Shown here in pieces: positions 43,403-53,608 of a stretch of DNA of 64,000 nucleotides; position 1 is the stretch's first letter; each line of letters begins with the position of its first letter. Origin of the DNA: Meconema thalassinum (Eukaryota > Arthropoda > Insecta > Orthoptera > Tettigoniidae); contig OX336389.2 in NCBI GenBank assembly GCA_946902985.2, forward strand, positions 978,022,084-978,086,083, written 5' to 3'. Below the pieces are notes generated by a model, which was not told the origin of the DNA, made no database searches, and worked only from the letters and a program-made list of their open reading frames with translations. Both the position numbers and the translations under genes were made by a program.

Positions 43403-43583
43403 GGGGGCGTGGTGGCACAATGGTCAAGCTGTTGGTCTCTCACCAAGGTGGACCGGGTTCGATTCCCGGTCAATGCATGTGAGATTTTCGAAGTGAAATG
43501 CCATGTCCTGTGGTTCGGATTCCACATAAAAAGGAGGTCCCATGGCTCATGATCTCGTGATTAACGGTCACGTAAAACGGCAA
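43403..43583 (+). mobile_element. tRNA-derived SINE, complete, plus orientation
   Basis: Flanked by TGTCTAGGGAAGA (43390-43402 and 43584-43596). It starts GGGGCGTGGTGGCACAATGG, has box B GGTTCGATTCC near 43456 and the same body as the SINE at 43145-43341, in the opposite orientation and 61 bp away. The two could pair over about 170 bases in a transcript. Confidence 0.92.
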
Positions 43584-43888
43584 TGTCTAGGGAAGAAATG
43601 CCAAAATAAGTACACTACTATTTCTGAAGTGGAAAGAAAAGCATTGTTTCAAAACTACTATGGAATGAACAGTATTCGAAGGCAGAAAGATCAGTCGCTC
43701 TCATGTGCTCATCAGATCCCATTGAAAAGGAAATTTGCAAAAAAAATTCATGGAGTAGGCGACTGAGTACTGTTGAATATAGTCACATACGAGGGTGAAT
43801 CTAAAAGTAAGTTACACTTCCCAGTCGTGGCCCTTGATTAAACCACATACATATAGGTAACACGGCTATGACAACATACAATGTAAGT

Positions 43889-44580
43889 TCACTTATCCAC
43901 ATAGTCCCCAAGAGACTCTAAACATTTCTCGGAACGGGCAACCAACTTTTCAATTTGGGATACGTAGAAATCGCCTCCAGCGCTACGTAACCACCTGGAT
44001 GCAGCAGCTTTCACCTCTTGATCGTTTCGGAGACTTCGTCCATCAAGATCCTTTTTCATCTTACTGAACACATGATAATCGCATGGCGCTAAGTCTGGAC
44101 TGTATGGAGGATGTTGCCATACCTCCCACTTGAATCGCTGCAGCAGTTTGGACGTTTGGCAGGTCGTGTGAGGTGTTGTGTTATCATGCAACAAAATCAC
44201 ACTGGCGCTCTATTTTCCTCACCACTTTTCAGTAATTACCTTCCGCAACCGGTTCAACCTTTGACAATATGAGGCAGAGTTGATTGTCATGCCCTTTGGC
44301 ATCAATTCCACGTGCACCCTCCATGCTAAAGAACACTGTTGCCATTACCATTCCTGCTGAAGGATGGACCTTAGCCGTCGTTCGTTGTGGCGATGTGGTG
44401 TACACCCATTCCATCGATGTTCTCTTTGTTTCGGGGGTTAAGTGGTGGACCCACATTTCATCCCCTGCGATGATTCACCGCAGAAACTTGTTGCCCTCCA
44501 CAGAATACCGCTGCAAAAATGCCAGCGACGATTGGAAACATTGTTGCTTGTGAACATCGGTGAACAGACGTGGGACCCAT
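43889..44580 (-). pseudogene. mariner transposase (DD34D), C-terminal part
   Basis: Frame 44229-44456 plus upstream sequence gives GDEMWVHHLTPETKRTSMEW, with the first catalytic Asp in GDEMW. Frame 43889-44200 gives ILLHDNTTPHTTCQTSKLL and YSPDLAPCDYHVF, where 34 residues separate the second and third Asp (D34D). It ends CLESLGDYVDK, the normal mariner terminus. A frameshift between 44200 and 44229 breaks it. The N-terminus is at 49849-50170. Confidence 0.9.
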
Positions 44581-44883
44581 CAGCGACACAGTTTCATAAT
44601 CATCTTGAGCAGTTTCCAACCTCTGGTCGGGTCTGCTTGGAACATAAGCCTCTCCATCGTTTCCTGTCCATCCACCATCTCTCGTCATTTACTGTGTCCC
44701 AGCACACTCCTCTTTCCTCCACACTCTTCTTAACTCCTTTTGTCCATCTGTCCCTTGGTCTTCCCCTTGGCCTCCTTCCCGTCATTTCCATTCCAAACAT
44801 CTTCTTTGGTATCCTCTCCTCTTGCATCCTCCTCACATGTCCATACCATTGTAGCCTAGATCGCTCTATTCTATTTTGCAATG

Positions 44884-47034
44884 CATACCTGCCAACTTTT
44901 GAAAAGGGCTATCAGTAAAACTCACGCGCGACAAAAAAAATCTAACGATTTTCGACATACCCCAGCTTGACGAAAATAAGAATACTTCTGGGCTACAAAA
45001 TACAATAATTCATGCTTTAAACAGGATACTTCAATGAAATCATATCTACTTACATGATTTGTAGATGAACATAACAATCAAGAAGAAATCCATGTTAATC
45101 AGCAGCAGGCGTGGTGAATATTGGTTTGGAGCAGGCATAACAGGACTTCCTTGATAGATTAAGCTGATATACGATAATTGAAAAAGGCTTTAAACAATAA
45201 TATAATACACACTGCAAATCACATGCTAGTTCGACTTTTAAGTCATGGTTGTGGCCTTGTTAGCTTCCTGCAAAAAGTCTTGAGAAAATGTTCTGTCATA
45301 ACAGGGACCAGAACTCCTGGTCTTCAAAATAGAAATAGACTCCAGAGATTCATAGGACATGGATGACCTGAACCGTGTTCTATTTTTCTTCACAAGGCTA
45401 AAAACACGTTCACATTCTGCGTTGTTGCTATGGGGTATGGTGAGAATAGAGAGCAATACTCTAGAAATTCGGTTACACTTAAGAAGTCCATCGGCTCCAC
45501 GAATTCTTGATATTTGTGCCCAAGTGGAATCACTTGCAGCATCTTGATGTGCAGCCAAAGTGTCATCTACCTGAAGAGCTGTGAACTGCCCCTGAAGCAC
45601 ATTCACCACCTCATCTGTAGTTTCATTCTCTTCCTTGCATAACATGATAGGAAACTTTTCCAAGAAAAAACGAATGGAAGAAAACTGTGCAACTTCAATT
45701 TTGTCTAACCTAGCAACTTGAGCATTCTTTAACACATCATCCTTGAGTGGAAACTTGTTGATGATGTAGTCACAGGCAGTACAAAAGTAGTTTCGCACTG
45801 ATGAAAAGAAAAGGGATTTATCTGAATCCGGTCCATTCTGAAGGCACTTAACAACTTCAGATGATGCATCTTTTGCCATTTTATTTACAATGCATGTCGT
45901 TTTCGTGCGACCACAACTATATTTCTTTGCAACTTCCGATGTGGGAAACATCTTCTTAAATAAAGCACCAGCATGATCAGCCGCACTTAAGGGCACATTG
46001 TGTTCCACCAAAAAGGAAGTAAACAGACACTCGGCCCTAATTACGTCACTGTCAACGTTTCCAGACTTAGCAAAAAAAGGTGTTGATTTTCTTGCCATCT
46101 TCCTTCGATTTAACATAACTTATGTGTTTACCGCACTTCACATGATTACTTAAATCGTTTTTTTCCACCATGTGCAATATTAATATCACACCCACATACC
46201 GTGCAAAAGGCAAATTTTTCTCAGTTTCTTGATTTTAGTATGCACGGAAAATCAACCGAGTATGATTCTTTAAATGTCTGGAAGTACTGTTTCTTGTTGG
46301 ATTTGTTCATTCTCGATATCTACTAAAACATCGAAAGGAACCTGGATCACTGAACGTCACATAAAATTATAACATAAAACACTTAAGACAGCCAACACTT
46401 CATTAAAATATGTCAAAACACACAAAGTCTTAAACCATTAAATGAACACGATGCCAACCTCGTGAAGAAAGAATATGCACATGGTAGGAAAAAAAACACA
46501 CACACATGGAACGAATGTAATTAGTCCAAGGAATACAGGAAACTGCGATGCACGAAGTTATAGCACAAAAACTCGAACGCTTCAGTAAAATATGCCATAA
46601 CCTTAAAAGACGAAAACATTCAAGGAACGCCAACTTCGCGAACAATGAACAACTAACGTGGTCAAAGAATATGGTTTAAATCGCAACGAGCAAACGGAGC
46701 GGAACAAAGAATATGCGAAGCAGAGCCTGTCGACACCTAAGATTCACATGGTAGAACGGTTATCCCGGCTTCAAATTCAATTACAATGACGACACAAACA
46801 TCACATGGTTAAAAGTACGAATCATATCAAACAACGAGTTATCGACTATCGAAGACTTGCCTTCGACCCACGCAAACAATCGATTGTACGGAAGTGGGCG
46901 GTATTATCGAATGTAAATTACCGTTTCAAATTTTTGTCCGCGAAATCGTAAAATGACACCGTTCACCCGTAAAACCGTAAAATGCTGCAATTTCCGTAAA
47001 TTTTACGGATAAACCGTAAAAGTTGGCAGGTATG
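44884..47034 (-). mobile_element. hAT-like transposon inserted in the LINE
   Basis: Inverted ends CATACCTGCCAACTTTT at 44884 and AAAAGTTGGCAGGTATG ending at 47034. GCAATG sits next to both ends (44878-44883 and 47035-47040). hAT elements normally duplicate 8 bp, so either the outer two bases have mutated or the group differs. The encoded protein has a hAT C-terminal dimerisation motif. Length is 2,151 bp. It lies within the RT of the family B LINE. Confidence 0.88.
45238..46240 (-). pseudogene. hAT transposase with BED finger, core shortened
   Basis: The minus strand opens with a BED-type zinc finger at about 46130-46240 (FCTVCGCDINIAHGG), broken in a run of A. It is followed by an open 292-codon frame 45238-46116. 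That frame contains KSTPFFAKSGNVDSDVIRAE, MFPTSEVAKKYSCGRTKTTC and, near the end, the hAT dimerisation motif IPHSNNAECERVFSLVKKNR. The RNase H-like core is much shorter than in active hAT enzymes (about 600 residues), so an internal deletion is likely. The ORF is otherwise intact, so a truncated dimerisation protein could be made. Confidence 0.8.
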
Positions 47035-49848
47035 GCAATGGTTCCTCTCTTAGCATCTCTCTGACTATCTCATTCCTTACTCTGTCCATTCTTGTCACTC
47101 CTACCCTACTCCTCTGGAACTTCATCTCCACAGCTTGTATTTTATTCTTGTCCCTTTCCTTCATCACCCAAGTTTCTGAACCATATGTCAAAATTGGCAC
47201 AAAGTAGGTCTTGTAGATGATTCGTTTACATTTTTGTGGTACATCTTTATTCCATAACATCCCCCTAACACTCTTGAAAAATCCATCTGCGCACCTTCCC
47301 CTTTCATTTATTTCCATCCTATTGCCTTCCTTTTCTTCAATTATGCTTCCCAAGTACTTGAAGCATTCTACTTTCTGCAACTGCTGTCCTCCAAGTGTTA
47401 TGCCCATATCCAGTCTGTTCTTCTTCCTCGTTGTGATGACCACTTCACTCTTTTGTGCTGAGAACTTCATCCCATATGATAACACTACCTTCTCCCACTC
47501 ATCTAATTGCTCTTGTACTTCTTCCTCATCCTCTCCCCATACCAGAAGGTCATCAGCAAACAACATTGCCTTCATTTTCCTTTCCCCAATGCTATTTACC
47601 ACTTTTCGTATGATTTCTTCCATCACCACTATAAATAACAGGGGTGAGAGGGCACTTCCCTGTTTCAGACCACTCTCCAGTTGAAACCATTCCGTTCTCT
47701 CTCTTCCCACCTGTACACAGCTTTTGCTTCCCTCGTACATTGCTTTCACTCTTGCCACTGTCTCCTTGTTTACCGCTTTTGCTCTATTTGCTTTCTCAAT
47801 ATCCAAGAAGGTCATCACCAGATCTTTCCCATATTCATAATGGTGTTCTTGTAACTGTCTTAGTGCAAAGATGAGGTCAACTGTTGACCTTCCTGGCCTG
47901 AATCCATACTGTTCTTCCCTCAGCCCATCTTCAACTTCTGTCCGAATTCTTCTCTCCAGTACCTTCTCAAATATTTTGGCGCAGTGGCACAAGAGTGTAA
48001 TTCCCCTGTAGTTCTTGCATTCCTTCCTACTTCCCTTTTTAAATATGGGTATTATTATCCCTCTTTTCCAGTCCTCTGGTATTTTCTTCTCCCTCCATAT
48101 CACTTTCATTACTCGAAAGAGCCACTGTGTTCCTATCACCCCTGCTGCTCTCACCATCTCCACACTCACTTCGTCTATTCCCGGTGCCTTTCCCCCCTTT
48201 CATCTTCTTTAATGCTTCCCCACTTCTTTCCATGTCAATTCCTTCTCTGAAATGTCTTGGTCACTGTCTGTTTCTTCCTCCACAATGTCCACTACGCTGG
48301 TTTTAGTTGGATTTAGGAGTTCCTTGAAGTATTCTCTCCAGATAACCTTTACTTCTTCCATATTTTCGACCTCCTTTCCATTCCTGTCCACCATTCTGAC
48401 ATTTTCCCCTGTATCTCTTCTCTTTGCCTTTATCATTCCATACAACACTTTCTTACTGCCATCACAGTCCTCCTCCATCATTTCTGTCCATTTCTCCAGC
48501 CATTTCTTTTTCTCTTCCTTCACTACTTCACCTGCTTCTTTCTTCCGCTCTTGGTATTCTTCTCTTGTTCTGTCTGTCCTCTGTTGGAACCATTTCCTGA
48601 ATGCTTAATTTTTCTTTTTCACTGCTTCCTTAGTTCTGGGGTTCCACCATGGTGTTTCCTTCCACCTTTTCTTTCCACTAGTTCTGCCACACACGACTTC
48701 CGCTGCTTCTACCAACACGTCCTTGAACCTATTCCATTCTTCTTCACCTGTTTTCGGATCATCCTTCGGTAATTTGTTCCTCACTAATATCTGGAACTTC
48801 TCCTTATTTCCATCCTCCTTCAGCTTCCATGTCCTTATTCTTCTTTCTTGGTCCTCAGTTCTCCTCTTTTCCTTCAGTCCTCTCACCTTGGCGACCAGCA
48901 GACGGTGGTCACTGTCCAGGGCTTCTGAAGGTATTACCCTTATATCCATGATACTCTTCTTTGTCTCCTTCCCGCATAGAATGTAGTCCACCACTGATTT
49001 CCTAGTCAAATCCCTGCTGTACCAAGTAATTTTATGGCTCTCTCTCTTCTTGTACCATGCGTTTCCAACCATTAGCCCATTTATCTTGCACAGTTCCAGC
49101 AATCTGTCTCCTTCCTTATTCCTGTTTCCCCACCCTTCACCACCAATCACTTCTTCAAAACCTCTTCTATCAGTTCCGACATGGGCATTTAGGTCTCCCA
49201 TGACTATCAGGTCTCTCCCCACTAACTGCTTCTGCAACTCCTCTTCAAACTCGTCCTTCTCGCCTTCTGTGCATCCCACCTGTGGTGCATAGACTTGCAG
49301 AATGTCCAGGTTTCTACCTTTCACAGTGATTCTGGCTCTAATTATTCCATCACTTACCCTCTTTACTTCCTCCCTCAGCCCTTCTCTCACCACCATTCCC
49401 AATCCATTTCTCTTCCCCTCCTCATTTCCTATCCAGTATAGCTGCAAGCCATTTCTCAGTTCTTTTCTTCCTTCCCCTCTCCATCTGGTCTCTGCCAGTC
49501 CGAGTACATCCAGTTTTCTCCTCTCCATCATATCCACAACCTCCTCCACTCTTCCCGTCAATGTAGTTATATTCAAAGTTCCGATTCGTAGTCCATTTCC
49601 ATAGCCAGGTCTGTTTCCTTTAGATCTGTCCTTTCCGAGGCCCGTTCCCGTTTTAAAAGCAGTTTCATATCCACTACTGGCTTGCTAGGCCTAACGTAGC
49701 TTCACCATAACCCTGGCAAGGGGCCTGTTTTTGGTCCGCGAGAGGTATTTTATTTCCCTCAAACCCTCCGGACAAGTCCGGCGAGCCCTCTATCCGCCAC
49801 CTGGGACGCGCCCGATAGAGGAACAGGCAAACCCCAGCGACACAGTTT

Positions 49849-50170
49849 ACGAAATCCAAAATTCTGGTGAACAATGGAGCACACACTGCAGCCTGCAGGC
49901 AATTTCCAGCAGTGTCTAGCGCCGATTCTCTCTAATGTTCCCATCCAAACGGTCAACATTTGCAACAGCACTGGACGTTGCGGGCCTGCCTATGCGATAT
50001 TCGTCCGTGAGATCCATGCATCCAGCGTCAAATTCCTTACAGCACTTGACAATACCTGAGCGAGAAATTGCACGCTCACCATATACACCAGTGATTTCAC
50101 AAAGAATGTCCATGCAATTAAGCCGTTTAGCCCATAGAAATCTGATCGCTGCACGCATTGGAGTGAACAT
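49849..50170 (-). pseudogene. mariner transposase, N-terminal HTH part
   Basis: Frame 49916-50170 reads RAAIRFLWAKRLNCMDILCE, ITGVYGERAISRSGIVKCCK and EFDAGCMDLTDEYRIGRPAT, the DNA-binding half of a mariner transposase with its GRP linker. The next segment (VHQNFGFRKLC) is in another frame. The catalytic half is at 43889-44580 on the far side of the LINE. Confidence 0.88.
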
Positions 50171-50349
50171 CCAGTTGACGCGCCATTGAGCCTAGCCTGC
50201 TCTGCACACTCACCACGACGGGATACAACACTACCCTCCTTTACGACGTGTCAGCAGTTACTGTAGCTTGCTAAGTATTGCCATGGTCACGACCCACAGC
50301 ATGCTATTGCGGAGAGCTAATGTAACTTACTATTTAATTCACCATAGTA

Positions 50350-52030
50350 GTTGGTGGATTAAAGAAGGTGTCTCTGCAGTTTATCAGCAAAACATTGGAT
50401 ACCTCTCAGACGAGTATCAGATATAATATACAAAATGTATCTTCTACGGGTACTGCTACGAGAGAAACGCGTGGACGTCACGAACCATATTAACAAGCCT
50501 GATTTCACCCAAGTAAATCAAGGAAGGACGTTTTTAAATAAAATTCCCACAGTGCCATCCCAATACTGACACCAAAAAAATAATAAATTTTACCTTCCAC
50601 CAAGATCAGAAATCGCACAAACTACACAAGAAAAGGACTGTTGAGTAAATAATGTAAAACCAGTTTCGTTCGAAGTATTTCACCGTATTTTCAAAGAGTT
50701 TAATCTTGGATTCCACATCCCCATGAAGGACAAGTGCAACAAAGGCCAAAAAAAAAGTCAAGGATTTAGGTGAAGATAAACATGACGAAATCACACCTTT
50801 CAGCGAAAGCATGCTTATACACTACTCTCACAAAATTGCTGTTTATACTTTTACTGTGTAAGAATGTATCACTCAGGATGGATTCTGCTATACTTCGGAT
50901 GAAAAACAGGACAAGAAAGGAGTAAATATAATTTGCACAGCCATGGTTAAGTAATTAACCACTGTGGAAAGTTGAATTACAAGTAAAACCAGAATATCTC
51001 TATATTAATACTGTGATAGCTGTCCCGGTCAAAATAAGAACAAGCCGAAGTTAGCCTTGATTCACAAGTTCCTTCAAGGGTCACAAAACAAACGACAAGT
51101 AGAGCCGACATTCCTGCTGCCAGGTCGCACATACATGCCAGCAGATTCAATCCATTCGACAATTGACACATTCATTTGAAAGAGTCATCAGGGCTCCATC
51201 ACAATGGCGAACTGTTTTCAGTCTGGCAAGAACCCAACCTGGACCTTATAATTCCACTATTCTTCATCACCCTGACTTCGAAGACTGGAAAATTGACTGG
51301 TCAATCATCCCTTCCACTACAGTTCTTAGAGCAGTACTCAAAATATCAGACATAATATCAGTGGAGTTTCAAAAGTATTCCAATGAAATAGTCATCAATT
51401 TGGATTATAAAGGGCTCATTTCAAACCCAATCCAAATTGGAAAACATCGAACCAAACGTACATCAATGACTGTTGTGCAAGAAAATTGTAACAGATCAAG
51501 ATTATACCCTGTTCGCCTTCCTCAAGAGTTCTGAGATATGGTAAGATTGTTCATCAAGACCAAGATGCCTTAAGTGAACTACAGTGAATTCATGAAGATT
51601 CTAAAGATACTCTACCAGGGACAGAAGATAAAGTTCATCCAAGAAAGCGACCTAAAGGAAAGATTCACTTTTCAGTGCTGCCCACCAATTACAATTTCCA
51701 TTGATTATAATAAATAACTTGAAAGAAGTTTTGATAATTTTTCTCTGTAATCAGTCAAGTCCCTCTCTGAAGGCTTAATTATCTTCTTGATCAAATAGTA
51801 TATTATTTTGTATCTCTATTTTCTACTTTCATACTCCGATAAAGACAAAAGCTATACTACAGTGCATAGTGAATGATGTGAAGTAGCCTAAAAGTGCTTG
51901 GTAATATAACAGAGTGAAGATTGTACTGCAATCATCATATCATAACCAACAAATTACTTTAAGCACTTTAAAAGTGTAATATCTAAAACAATTAACCCCA
52001 TTTTTCAGAATTCATTTCAAAGGACCATTT
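50350..52030. other. Intronic sequence with one orphan ORF
   Basis: Mostly AT-rich and featureless. An ORF at 51163-51534 (+) of 123 codons reads HPDFEDWKIDWSIIPSTTVL and VEFQKYSNEIVINLDYKG. I recognise no family, and the flanks show no splice signals that would link it to the host gene, which is on the other strand. Confidence 0.4.
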
Positions 52031-52034
52031 TTAA

Positions 52035-52979
52035 CTCTTCCCGAGCGGAATAAGGATATATCCGAAGCGTACTTTTCAGCCGTGAGCAGAACACGGATAT
52101 ATCCGGAAAATTCCTACATTTAAATCTGGCGCCGCTTTCCATCAAAATAGTTCATTTTAAACCCAAGAGATGGCACCACTATGCAGACACATGTTTGAAA
52201 GTCAATTACTGTACGTCACCCCTAGAGACTCTTTGACTTCACAAATATCCGCAGGCAACTGTTGCTTGAGATGAACGCACGTGTCTTATTGTGTGGTTTG
52301 TGAAATGCATTTTTGTACTGTTTATATGGTAATATGAGCATAATTTCATGGAAAAGGCTATGGAATGATCAAGATCTAGTGTCAGTTTTGGATTTGAGTG
52401 ATGGCTTATTAATTAATTAATAATTGATATTAATTAATAATTATAATTAATTAACTTTACAACCTTCAGATGCTACTTAAACTTCAAGTATCAACAGGTA
52501 TGCGAAATGTATGAGAGTTCTAATTAAATTTAGTGCATGAAAAATATGAAATGAATATCCACAGCCTGCTTCCAGTCTCCGACCGGGTCAGGAATGGAAT
52601 GAATGAAGCCCCCATCTAGCGGCGAGGATATGAACTGTGCCGGCTGCCGAAGCCTGACGCACTCCTCTGGGGCAATGATTAAATGAATGACAGATGAAAT
52701 GAAATGATAGTGGAGAGTGTTGCTGGAATGAAATTTTGACAGGGAAAACCGGAGTACCCGGAGAAAAACCTGTCTGCCTCCGTTTTGTCCAGCACAGATC
52801 TCACATGGAGTGACCGGGATTTGAACCACGGACCCAGTGGTGAGAGGCCGGCGTGCTGCCGCCTAAGCCACGGAGGCTTCGCATGAAAAATATAATCTAC
52901 ATATTTTTAAATTTTGAAAAGAAAAAAAAAAAGAAAGAAAAAAAAAAACTATGAAAGCCATAAAAGCGCTCGGGAAGGG
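52035..52979. mobile_element. TTAA-type MITE (piggyBac-like) containing a SINE
   Basis: TTAA at 52031-52034 is followed by CTCTTCCCGAGCGG, and CGCTCGGGAAGG closes the right side at 52979. The right TTAA is not preserved. The termini resemble those of the piggyBac at 26459 (CTCTTTCGCTGC). About 330 bp of the interior is a SINE (52548-52880). No coding is present. Confidence 0.6.
52548..52880 (-). mobile_element. tRNA-derived SINE, complete
   Basis: Flanked by GCATGAAAAATAT (52535-52547 and 52881-52893). On the minus strand it starts GAAGCCTCCGTGGCTTAGGC (box A) and has box B GGTTCAAATCCCGG. The long body includes TTTCTCCGGGTACTCCGGTT and GAGTGCGTCAGGCTTCGGCA. It is a fourth SINE family in the window, 333 bp. 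Confidence 0.9.
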
Positions 52980-52999
52980 AAAATGCAGTGCTTAATTGG

Positions 53000-53330
53000 C
53001 AAAATAAATTAAAATTTTGTGAACAGAAACAGCTTTTTGTCTCTCCTGTAGAATTTTATTTTTGGTGCTTACGACACTGGCTTTCTAGGGACGATATAAT
53101 GAATCATGAAAGACCCATTCTGTTGACTTCCACAAACAGATTGTGCATTTTACAAAAATATTTTATGTGTCCTTAAAATGAATATGTAGCTTATATTTAT
53201 ATATAAAATGTTTCTTATTGCATGACCCCTTCTTTCTCATATCAACTAAGACTTGTTTGTCTTTTGTCAAATGACCACTCGATTTGTATCAACATGCCCT
53301 TGTGTTGGCATAGTGTTTCCAATGAAGTAA
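53000..53330. other. Intronic sequence, nothing recognised
   Basis: AT-rich, with two short plus-strand ORFs without similarity. Confidence 0.4.
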
Positions 53331-53334
53331 TTAA

Positions 53335-53430
53335 TACCTATCTGAAGAAGGACCAGTTGAAGGGCCGAAACATATACAGTACTAGTATAAGCAACGTAAT
53401 AAATGTATTGGCCAGTGTATATCGTTATAA
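53335..53430 (+). repeat. Repeat fragment with hammerhead-like motif
   Basis: CTGAAGAAGGACCAGTTGAA, GGGCCGAAACATATACAGTA, then AAGCAACGTAATAAATGTAT. It is a diverged copy of the repeat at 37935-38060 (opposite strand). Confidence 0.6.
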
Positions 53431-53608
53431 TTAATTGAAGTTAGTTATAAGTCAATATGGATCCGAAAGGTAAAAATGGTCAACATAATAACCAAGTCGA
53501 AGAATGATGTTCTTGTCTTTTGAAGCAACACACACATTGCAAATATGTGCACCACAGTGTTAAAATATGATGAATTGGATAAAACAGAGTTTCTGGTGTT
53601 TGTATATA

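Larger units (their letters stand above)
42780..43766 (+). pseudogene. Unrecognised coding remnant broken by two SINEs
   Basis: When the two SINEs and one copy of each target duplication are ignored, the flanking pieces fall into one frame. It runs from about 43055 (DNLVVINESGLQKLKSKPEV) through NLKLSLGYGKAIKLNPCLGK to KCQNKYTTISEVERKALFQN, YYGMNSIRRQKD and a stop at 43766. The CxxKC followed by an ER.LF..YY segment resembles the N-terminal domain of uncharacterised arthropod transposon-derived proteins, which I cannot name. Further upstream the sequence is acidic but contains stops. Two SINE hits and the early end suggest an old remnant. Confidence 0.45.
44600..49576 (-). pseudogene. LINE family B APE-RT protein, split by a hAT
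   Basis: Endonuclease frame 48605-49576: TTLTGRVEEVVDMMERRKLD, VLGLAETRWRGEG, VYAPQVGCTEGEKDEF, LIVMGDLNAHVGTDRRG and SDHRLLVAKV. Linker frame 48209-48523. RT frame 47003-48169: PEDWKRGIIIPIFKKGSRKE, YRGITLLCHCAKIFEK, EEQYGFRPGRSTVDLIFAL, MTFLDIEKA and LLFADD-type box MLFADDLLVWGED, then CFKYLGSIIEEKEGN. The end is beyond the hAT, in 44600-44881 (SRLQWYGHVRRMQEERIPKK). Few breaks are visible besides the hAT, so it was fairly young when hit. Confidence 0.9.
44595..49834 (-). mobile_element. LINE family B inserted in the mariner and carrying a hAT
   Basis: Limits are fixed by the 14-base duplication CAGCGACACAGTTT. The 5' end at 49834 includes CCCCTTGCCAGGGTTATGGT (near 49715), the module shared with family A. 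Excluding the hAT at 44884-47034 it is about 3.1 kb, essentially full length. The 3' end near 44595 reads CAAGATGATTATGAAACTGT. Confidence 0.92.
43790..50344 (-). mobile_element. mariner transposon, interrupted by a LINE
   Basis: Left end CGAGGGTGAATCTAAAAGTA (43790) and right end TGTAACTTACTATTTAATTC...CA (50344) are imperfect inverted repeats, each next to TA. The transposase reads on the minus strand in two parts, 49849-50170 and 43889-44580. They are separated by a LINE at 44595-49834 with duplication CAGCGACACAGTTT (44581-44594 and 49835-49848). Without the LINE the element is about 1.3 kb, the usual mariner size. Confidence 0.9.

Noticed and set aside
47217..49604. Plus-strand Ser/Pro/Leu-rich ORFs through this region.
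   Set aside because: They are antisense shadows of the purine-rich family B LINE coding strand. The minus-strand frames carry all RT and endonuclease motifs.
52398..52450. TTAATTAATTAATAATTGAT palindromic AT tract as an origin or cruciform.
   Set aside because: Simple AT repeat with no supporting context.
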